Shown: positions 1 through 4,383 of the stretch, in pieces
Numbering within the stretch: position 1 is the stretch's first letter
Layout: each line of letters begins with the position of its first letter
Origin: Planctomycetaceae bacterium
GTDB taxonomy: Bacteria; Planctomycetota; Planctomycetia; Pirellulales; Thermoguttaceae
Direction: 5' to 3'
Length of the DNA: 5,042 nt
NCBI GenBank assembly: GCA_031274385.1
Contig: JAISQH010000586.1
Location: forward strand, 1 to 5,042
Position numbers and translations under genes: made by a program
Notes under the pieces: generated by a model
What the model was told of the DNA's origin: nothing
The model's input: the letters and a program-made list of their open reading frames with translations, nothing else
Database searches by the model: none

Positions 1-410
1 CCTCTTTTTCATTTGTCTAACCTTTGTAAATTATCCAATATTACAGGCAAATGTTAATTTACATGTGACTGAATGTTAAAATAAATAGTTTTTAAAAACA
101 AAATAGACAGTTACGTGCCGTTGTCCTGATGAAGGCAAAATAGAGAATACGGTACAAAAATGTAACGTATTCACCATAAATTCAATACCGAATACCAAAA
201 TCGGTACAAAAAATCACCATTCTTGACAAAAAACAAGACAAACTAATTTAAAAAACAAAAAATCCTTCGCAAAAATGCGTTTTTAGAAGTTCCCTGTAGG
301 CAAGGTAGGCTGCCTACCATTCGGCAAATGCTTGAAAAACAACGACTTTCGCCTTAAGTTAATACGGATGGGGGTAATCCCTTGCGGTTGTCCCGAACGA
401 TCACCAATTC
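1..410. other. AT-rich non-coding region without a supported gene
   Basis: No reading frame on either strand of this stretch has a plausible length or protein character. The first 290 bases are very AT-rich. They include a 9-bp perfect inverted repeat (TGTAAATTA at 25-33 and TAATTTACA at 55-63) and two copies of CGGTACAAAAA (150-160 and 202-212), each followed by TCACCAT. From about 290 the composition becomes more GC-rich and small inverted repeats appear. I read it as intergenic sequence made of repeat debris. A small RNA cannot be excluded by eye. Confidence 0.6.
304..318. repeat. Small perfect palindrome GGTAGGC-T-GCCTACC
   Basis: GGTAGGC (304-310) and GCCTACC (312-318) form a perfect 7-bp inverted repeat around a single central T. 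A further direct copy of GTAGGC lies at 296-301. With a one-base centre it would make a poor RNA hairpin but a good dyad-symmetric protein site or a cruciform stub. No gene lies close downstream, so an operator role is only a possibility. It may equally be a fragment of a dispersed intergenic repeat. Confidence 0.4.
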
Positions 411-452
411 AGGGCGACCGCAAGGAGGGCGACCGCAAGGGTCGCCCCTACG
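379..452. repeat. GC-rich 15-bp tandem repeat with hairpin and upstream inverted copy
   Basis: A 15-mer, GGGCGACCGCAAGGA, occurs at 412-426 and is repeated with one change at 427-441. The second copy continues into TCGCCC, so GGGCGACC (427-434) and GGTCGCCC (440-447) form a perfect 8-bp stem with a 5-nt loop. An inverted, slightly diverged copy, CCCTTGCGGTTGTCCC, lies upstream at 379-394 and could pair with either direct copy. This island is much more GC-rich than its surroundings, which suggests a dispersed intergenic hairpin repeat. There is no T-run after the stem, so it is not a typical intrinsic terminator. Confidence 0.65.
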
Positions 453-470
453 AGTCAATTGTTCCTACTT

Positions 471-598
471 TGTCTGAACAGGATTTTTTGGATTAAGAAG
501 ATGATTAGGATAGTCTGCCGGAAAGAACATCGAATTATCAGTTTTTTCCAACAGATTATCCTACCAATTTTATCAATCCGAAAAATCCTGTTCAGATA
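471..598. repeat. 128-bp imperfect palindromic dispersed element, copy 1
   Basis: The left arm (471-518, starting TGTCTGAACAGGATTTTTT) and the right arm (551-598, ending AAAAATCCTGTTCAGATA) are reverse complements over about 48 bp with roughly a dozen mismatches. They enclose a 32-nt spacer that contains GGAAAGAAC. A second copy of identical length lies at 1645-1772. The terminal TCTGAACAGGATTTTT block is fully conserved between the arms. No transposase is present and no target-site duplication is obvious, so it resembles a MITE-like or REP-like non-autonomous palindrome. Transcribed, it would fold into one long hairpin. Confidence 0.8.
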
Positions 599-610
599 AT
601 ATTGACCATG

Positions 611-638
611 TTGCTTTTGTTCGGGAATTGGTTATACT
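611..638 (+). promoter_or_regulatory. Possible sigma70-type promoter before the nitroreductase gene
   Basis: TTGCTT (611-616) and TATACT (633-638) are separated by 16 bases and match the -35 and -10 consensus at four and five of six positions. It is the best such pair between the palindromic element and the gene, and would give a leader of roughly 140 nt. The call rests only on consensus matching in AT-rich DNA, where chance matches are common. Confidence 0.35.
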
Positions 639-785
639 GTGTGTTTAATTTCCGCTTCCTTTTCATTAATTGATTGATTTCATTGATTCCAATTTATTTC
701 CGGTTGCAGTCCCGTGATAATAAGTCAGTGAACCGTTGCAAATGACGAAACGTTGGATTTTCATACTGTTTCGGCTGCTTTGATT

Positions 786-1577
786 ATGGATAAAATTATT
801 ATTGATCGATATTTGTGTGTTCGTTGCGGGCAATGTATCGGTGCTTGTCCAGCCCGCTTGTTCTGCCGCCCAACGGTCAATGACTATCCCGCAACCATCG
901 AAAATGCCGACGAATATTGTATTTCGTGTCATCATTGTCTTGCGGTTTGCCCCGTTCAGGCAATCTCTGTTGCCGAAACCAATGGGAGTATGTGTCTCGA
1001 TTTCGCCAAAGAAAGTATCCCGCGTTTTGAACATATCGCCACACTCGCCCGAATGAGACGTTCCATCCGTCATTACTCCGATAAACCATTGGAAAAACAA
1101 GTTATCGAACAATTACTGGATGTTGTCCGTTGGGCTCCTTCGGCAAAAAACGGATTGCCGGTCAAATGGCTCGTTATTAATAACCGAAACAAAGTTCTGG
1201 AATTGGAAAAACTCGTCGCACAATGGGTTCAGTCCCAACCGCAGACAGCAAGAATGCGCGAAGCACAGGAACAAAACGGCATCTTTCGCGGAGCACCATG
1301 CGTCATCGCCGCCTACACCGACGCCAACGCCATTTGGCCCGCAGTCGATACGGCAATTGCCGTCGAAACGCTTGATCTTTGCGCTGCCGCAATGCGGCTC
1401 GGAACCTGTTGGGCTGGATTTTTTATCTTAGCCTCACAAAATGAACCCGAAATCAACCATTGGCTCGGTCTTAGCAAAACAGAAACAGTTCATGGTGCCT
1501 TGATGATCGGCTATGTCGGTGACGAAGCCTATCGGCGAATCCCCTATCGACCCGAACTGGAATTACGATGGATTTGA
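786..1577 (+). CDS. Ferredoxin-nitroreductase fusion (4Fe-4S / FMN oxidoreductase)
   Basis: The predicted protein has 263 aa and is probably cytoplasmic. The N-terminus is a two-cluster bacterial ferredoxin domain: Cys11, 14, 17 and 21 (CVRCGQCIGACP) and Cys45, 48, 51 and 55 (CISCHHCLAVCP), each in the CxxCxxCxxxCP pattern that binds a [4Fe-4S] cluster. From about residue 89 a nitroreductase-family flavin domain follows, with the early RRSIRHYSDKPL motif (91-102), then RWAPSAKN (115-122), and a C-terminal IGYVGDEAYRRIPYRP segment. By family knowledge this fold binds FMN and reduces nitro compounds, quinones or similar acceptors. In the fusion the clusters probably pass electrons to the flavin, perhaps from an external ferredoxin. 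The true substrate cannot be read from sequence. I chose ATG at 786 because the ferredoxin domain starts directly after it; an in-frame TTG at 753 would add 11 residues without family character. Neither start has a clear Shine-Dalgarno site. The gene stands alone between two copies of a palindromic repeat. Confidence 0.9.
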   Translation: MDKIIIDRYLCVRCGQCIGACPARLFCRPTVNDYPATIENADEYCISCHHCLAVCPVQAISVAETNGSMCLDFAKESIPRFEHIATLARMRRSIRHYSDKPLEKQVIEQLLDVVRWAPSAKNGLPVKWLVINNRNKVLELEKLVAQWVQSQPQTARMREAQEQNGIFRGAPCVIAAYTDANAIWPAVDTAIAVETLDLCAAAMRLGTCWAGFFILASQNEPEINHWLGLSKTETVHGALMIGYVGDEAYRRIPYRPELELRWI

Positions 1578-1604
1578 TTTGGGGTTTGTGGTTTGTGGTT
1601 TGGG
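1577..1604. repeat. Heptanucleotide tandem array, (A/G)TTTG(T/G)G x4
   Basis: Four consecutive 7-bp units run ATTTGGG, GTTTGTG, GTTTGTG, GTTTGGG, with degenerate units on both sides (GGATTTG before, ATTTTGT after). The array begins on the last base of the nitroreductase stop codon, so it may have grown directly from the gene's end. Such heptamer arrays can arise by replication slippage. No function is evident. Confidence 0.7.
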
Positions 1605-1644
1605 ATTTTGTAAATGATAAATCAATGATGCTTTAATCCTCAAT

Positions 1645-1772
1645 TGTCTGAACAAGATTTTTCGGATTGATAAAATTAATAGGATAGTTTTGTTGGAAAG
1701 AACTGACGATTCGATATTATTCACGACAGATTATCCTATCATCTTACCAATCCTGAAAGTCCTGTTCAGACA
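1645..1772. repeat. 128-bp imperfect palindromic dispersed element, copy 2
   Basis: This is the second copy of the element at 471-598, of the same length and orientation as judged by the off-centre GGAAAGAAC (1695-1703 here, 520-528 in copy 1). The ends are perfectly inverted and extend 2 bases further, ATTGTCTGAACA (1643-1654) against TGTTCAGACAAT (1763-1774). The arms cover roughly 1645-1692 and 1726-1772. The middle 22 bases after GGAAAGAAC differ widely between the copies, while the ends and the ACAGATTATCCTA block are conserved, as expected if the stem is under selection or was the unit of spread. It sits between the nitroreductase and yebC and could also end or protect transcripts. Confidence 0.8.
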
Positions 1773-1800
1773 ATAGGAATGATTGCTCTAACAACAAATA

Positions 1801-1828
1801 ACTGACAACTGGCTACTGACTACTAACT
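1801..1828. repeat. Heptanucleotide tandem array, ACT(G/A)(A/G)CN x4
   Basis: Four 7-bp units follow each other: ACTGACA, ACTGGCT, ACTGACT, ACTAACT. The array ends two bases before the yebC Shine-Dalgarno sequence, so it lies inside the probable 5' leader of yebC. Its unit is unrelated in sequence to the heptamer array at 1577-1604, although both have the same period and copy number. Confidence 0.7.
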
Positions 1829-1830
1829 TT

Positions 1831-1837
1831 AGGAGGG
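1831..1837 (+). promoter_or_regulatory. Strong Shine-Dalgarno site that fixes the yebC GTG start
   Basis: AGGAGGG at 1831-1837 is a near-perfect anti-16S match. The AGGAGG core ends 9 bases before GTG at 1846, which identifies this non-ATG codon as the start. It is the only strong ribosome binding site in the window. Confidence 0.85.
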
Positions 1838-1845
1838 AAATATTC

Positions 1846-2613
1846 GTGTCCGGACATTCACATTGGGCTGGAATCAAACACAAAAAGGCGTTGGTTGATG
1901 CCAAGCGGGGCAAACTTTGGAGTAAGTTAGCAAAAGCAATTATTATTGCAGCAAAACTTGGCGGTGGTGATCCTGATGCCAATATTCGGCTTCGTGCGGC
2001 AATTGACGAAGCCAAAGCGGTAAGCCTGCCCAAAGAAAATATCGCACGGGCAATCAAACGCGGAACCGGTGAATTGGGCACCGAACAACTGGACGAGTTG
2101 ATTTACGAAGGTTACGGACCCGGCGGAGTCGCGATTTTAGCCGAAGCAGTGACCGATAACCGCAATCGTACCGCCCCCGAAATCAAAAAAATTTTCGAAG
2201 TCTGCGGCGGTAAACTCGGAACAACTGGTTGTGTTGCGTGGAATTTTGAGAAGAAAGGTTTTTTTGTTATTCCCAAAACGATTCCTAAAAAAGGAATGTT
2301 AACGGAAGAAGTTGTCATGGAGTTGGCGTTGGAAGCCGGAGCGGACGATGTTCAAGAGACGGACGACGGATTTGAGATTACCTGTTTGCCGGAGTCCTAC
2401 GAATCGGTGTCGAACGCCTTGCAAAAAGCCGGAATCGAACCGGAAGAATCACAGTTGAGCCTGTTGCCGAAAGATACGGCGGAAATCTCCGACGCCGATA
2501 CCGCCGCCAAAGTCCTTAAACTCATGGAATTGCTCGACGATCACGACGATATTCAAAAAGTTTCCTCCAATTTCAATATCTCCGAAGAAATCATGACTCA
2601 GTTGGAATCGTAA
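1846..2613 (+). CDS. yebC: YebC/PmpR family protein (TACO1 family)
   Basis: The protein has 255 aa, close to the usual 240-250 for the family, and is cytoplasmic. The N-terminus SGHSHWAGIKHKKALVDAKR matches the family's signature opening (AGHSKWANIKHRK type). GGGDPDANIRLRAAIDEAKA (39-58) and PKENIARAIKRGTG (62-75) complete the N-terminal helical domain. YEGYGPGGVAI (87-97) with TDNRNRTAPEI (103-113) is the most conserved family block, and DDHDDIQKVSSNFNI (231-245) is the typical C-terminal motif. Members were first described as DNA-binding transcriptional regulators (PmpR). More recent work on YebC and mitochondrial TACO1 points to a ribosome-associated role in translating proline-rich stretches, so the regulator label should be held loosely. 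The start is GTG, supported by the strong Shine-Dalgarno site. No promoter is obvious in the repeat-filled upstream gap. It is probably the first gene of a unit with pgsA. Confidence 0.96.
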   Translation: MSGHSHWAGIKHKKALVDAKRGKLWSKLAKAIIIAAKLGGGDPDANIRLRAAIDEAKAVSLPKENIARAIKRGTGELGTEQLDELIYEGYGPGGVAILAEAVTDNRNRTAPEIKKIFEVCGGKLGTTGCVAWNFEKKGFFVIPKTIPKKGMLTEEVVMELALEAGADDVQETDDGFEITCLPESYESVSNALQKAGIEPEESQLSLLPKDTAEISDADTAAKVLKLMELLDDHDDIQKVSSNFNISEEIMTQLES

Positions 2614-2644
2614 TCGGTATAAAAAAACAAGGACAACAAAACCA

Positions 2645-2716
2645 ATGAGCGAAAAACCACAAATTGTTTTCCAAGTCACGGATCGTTTTACTAGTCAAAA
2701 ACCCCGTCTCCAATAA
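2645..2716 (+). CDS. Candidate 23-aa leader ORF overlapping the pgsA start
   Basis: An ATG at 2645 opens 23 codons that end in TAA at 2714-2716. The last A of this stop is the first base of the pgsA ATG (TAATG overlap). AAGGA at 2629-2633 lies 11 bases upstream of the ATG and could serve as ribosome binding site, whereas pgsA itself has none. The peptide begins MSEKPQIVFQVTDRF, is polar and basic, and has no membrane segment or recognised motif. I infer that it may couple ribosomes onto pgsA, or encode a small protein. It is short enough to arise by chance, and I know of no family match. Confidence 0.35.
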   Translation: MSEKPQIVFQVTDRFTSQKPRLQ

Positions 2717-3466
2717 TGAACGTTCCCAATATATTAACGTTATTCCGTGTTTTTTTTTGCGTTAGCGGTATTCTTTTTTACTGCGACAAAGGATTATGAT
2801 TTTTGTCTGTTATTCTTTGTTCTTGCGGCGTTGACTGATTTTCTGGATGGGTGGTGGGCGAGGAAGTTCAAACAGATTACCATATTCGGACGAATTATGG
2901 ATCCGTTTGCGGACAAGTTTTTGATTTGCGGAGTTTTCGTTTGTCTTATTGCCATTCCCGAACTGACTTCCGATGCGGCGGGTTATCCGGCGTGGTTGAT
3001 GCTTCAACCTTGGATGGTGGTGGTGATTCTCGGACGCGAACTTCTTGTCACCTCTCTTCGGGCGGTTGTCGAATCATCCGGCGGTGATTTTTCCGCCAAG
3101 TGGATTGGTAAATGGAAAATGGCGTTTCAATGTGTTGCGGTGATTGCTTGTTTTCTTTATCTTGCGGGCGGTGCCGAACGGGTCATTCCAACCCATCAAG
3201 GTAATTTGACAACCAACGAAGTTCTTATCAGTGATTTTTTCCGACCGGATGCGGCGGCGGTGATGGAGTCCAATTCGGTATTTGCCGGAATTTGTGATTC
3301 TGGTTTCGGTACAAAATATTGGCGCAATGTTGTTTTTTACACGATGCTTGTTTCACTTTGGTTAACGGTTGCCATTACGTTTGTTTCCGGTCTTGATTAC
3401 AGTATTAACGCAGCGCGTATGATTCGCAAAAAAGTGGAAAACGAAACGCCGCCCGGAAAAGGTTAA
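2716..3466 (+). CDS. pgsA: CDP-diacylglycerol-glycerol-3-phosphate 3-phosphatidyltransferase, frameshifted in a T9 tract
   Basis: This integral membrane enzyme makes phosphatidylglycerol phosphate from CDP-diacylglycerol and glycerol-3-phosphate, the committed step to phosphatidylglycerol and cardiolipin. The CDP-alcohol phosphotransferase signature is complete: D41-FL-D44-G45-WW-A48-R49, then eight residues, G58-RIM-D62-PFA-D66 (restored numbering). GRELLVTSLR and hydrophobic segments around 12-40, 67-80, 99-110, 137-150 and 205-225 fit a multi-pass membrane protein. The conserved opening, MNVPNILTLFRV, is encoded from ATG 2716, but the rest is one frame over. The join lies in nine T at 2750-2758, and eight T would give a continuous 249-aa protein. 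Without the shift, only a GTG at 2747 opens the main frame; it lacks a Shine-Dalgarno site and loses the conserved N-terminus. Cause unknown: assembly error, transcriptional slippage, or mutation. A loop of about 50 residues (around 152-203) precedes the last helix, making it longer than the roughly 180-aa E. coli enzyme. PgsA is certain as a family member of CDP-alcohol transferases; the exact alcohol is inferred. Confidence 0.9.
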
Positions 3467-3467
3467 C

Positions 3468-3525
3468 GCCGGACATTGCCCAACTCATCTCACGCATCCC
3501 CAACTTATTTCCGGCTTCTTTTTTT
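3468..3525 (+). terminator. Weak candidate terminator after pgsA
   Basis: GCCGGA (3468-3473) can pair with TCCGGC (3510-3515), followed by TTC and then seven T (3519-3525). The T-run after a GC stem is suggestive, but the stem has only 6 bp and the loop would be 36 nt, which is unusual for an intrinsic terminator. The next gene begins only about 30 bases further on, so readthrough is likely. Confidence 0.22.
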
Positions 3526-3554
3526 CTTGTCCGCCAACATTCTAAATAACTTCC

Positions 3555-4352
3555 ATGCTTCCGTTTGAAGAATACATTGAACAGGCATTTTTTTTTGAGG
3601 CGTTTCGCACACGTTTGGAGGACGGGATTTCGACGCAGGAGTTTTTAACCTCAATCCGAAACGAATTACTCGCAACAACACAATTACCGTTGGCGATTGA
3701 TTTTCTTTTAACGGACATGAAACACACGGGGGTTTTATCGGCGGCGATGCAACGGATCGGACATTATTTTACGCCGTTTCAGGCGTTTGTTATTGCGGAG
3801 AGCGAACGCGAAGACGGCAAATTTGATTTCCGCATTGCTCTTGAGATTTTGGCTCACGAGGTCAAATACCGCAGTGAAAATCCGCCGATTCAGGGGCTTT
3901 TCTTTTACCAATTTGAAACACTTTGCCGCAACCGACTTGGTTATGATCGTGGGTTGGAGGTTCTGATGCAGGATGATCTTTACAATGACGATTGGAAGTC
4001 GTGGCTTGGTATTTTGCGTCGTCAGATTGGTTTGGTTGATTTAGCCGACATGATTTTTTACCGAAGTGAATTTTACAAACAGAAAAACAACGAAACGGAA
4101 GTTGTTGTATTATTTGGGGAGCGGGAGGGGCGTATTGCGTTTGCAACACGAAAACGTGATCCCATGTATCTTTTTTCGGCGTTATCCCGTCATCTTGGTT
4201 ATCCGAGTGTTCCCCGTCCCAAACGTGCTGTGGAAGAGGAGAATTTGGTTCCGGTTTTGCAACGCCGAATCGAACATCTGGAAAACAGACTCCAACTAAT
4301 CGAAGAAGAATTACGAGGCGGAATCAATCTCAACCGCTATTTCGTTCGGTAA
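3555..4352 (+). CDS. Uncharacterised 265-aa protein with C-terminal coiled coil
   Basis: I do not recognise a named family. The protein is acidic to neutral and has no signal peptide or membrane segment, so it is probably cytoplasmic. The N-terminal two thirds look alpha-helical, with aromatic-rich stretches such as MLPFEEYIEQAFFFEAFRTR (1-20), HYFTPFQAFVIAESE (70-84) and LFFYQFETLCRNRLGYDRGL (115-134). A central segment with beta character follows (TEVVVLFGEREGRIAF, 181-196). Residues about 228-256 (EEENLVPVLQRRIEHLENRL onward) have a heptad pattern typical of a short coiled coil, which suggests oligomerisation or partner binding. ATG 3555 is the only start because an in-frame TAA lies at 3543; there is no Shine-Dalgarno site. 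A run of nine T early in the gene (3588-3596) is in frame and encodes FFF. It follows pgsA by 88 bp and may be co-transcribed. Its ordered, repeat-free sequence and full-length frame argue for a real gene. I have only an impression that similar proteins occur in planctomycetes. Confidence 0.8.
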   Translation: MLPFEEYIEQAFFFEAFRTRLEDGISTQEFLTSIRNELLATTQLPLAIDFLLTDMKHTGVLSAAMQRIGHYFTPFQAFVIAESEREDGKFDFRIALEILAHEVKYRSENPPIQGLFFYQFETLCRNRLGYDRGLEVLMQDDLYNDDWKSWLGILRRQIGLVDLADMIFYRSEFYKQKNNETEVVVLFGEREGRIAFATRKRDPMYLFSALSRHLGYPSVPRPKRAVEEENLVPVLQRRIEHLENRLQLIEEELRGGINLNRYFVR

Positions 4353-4360
4353 TCTTAGTT

Positions 4361-4381
4361 AGCGACGGAGGCTTGCCCCCG
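4361..4381. repeat. Short GC-rich hairpin repeat at the transposase truncation point
   Basis: CGGAGGC (4366-4372), TT, then GCCCCCG (4375-4381) form a 7-bp stem with one mismatch and a 2-nt loop. It fills the gap between the 265-aa gene and the transposase fragment and marks roughly where transposase homology begins. It looks like a dispersed intergenic repeat. The GGAGG inside it (4367-4371) also lies 12 bases before the ATG at 4384 and could by accident act as a ribosome binding site. Confidence 0.45.
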
Positions 4382-4383
4382 AA

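Noticed and set aside
223..249. TTGACA with TAATTT downstream as a promoter
   Set aside because: The spacing is only 15 bases, the -10 match is poor, and no gene follows for over 500 bases.
268..284. CGCA-AAAA-TGCG plus T5 as an intrinsic terminator
   Set aside because: A 4-bp stem is too weak, and no gene ends upstream within the window.
412..452. CRISPR array or rho-independent terminator from the repeated GC-rich units
   Set aside because: The units are in direct tandem with no spacers, only two copies exist, and no T-run follows the stem.
471..598. Target-site duplication around the palindromic element
   Set aside because: The flanking bases of neither copy repeat convincingly, so insertion by transposition is not shown.
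742..783. 13-codon ORF (MTKRWIFILFRLL) ending 2 bases before the nitroreductase ATG
   Set aside because: It is too short to distinguish from chance, lacks a ribosome binding site and shows no attenuator-like codon run or downstream hairpin.
753..785. TTG at 753 as an upstream in-frame start for the nitroreductase
   Set aside because: The added residues are not ferredoxin-like and no Shine-Dalgarno site supports it; ATG 786 directly precedes the domain.
666..1112. 148-codon open frame on the minus strand across the nitroreductase start
   Set aside because: It is antisense to the ferredoxin domain, whose eight cysteines and family motifs are clear on the + strand, and its own translation has no domain character.
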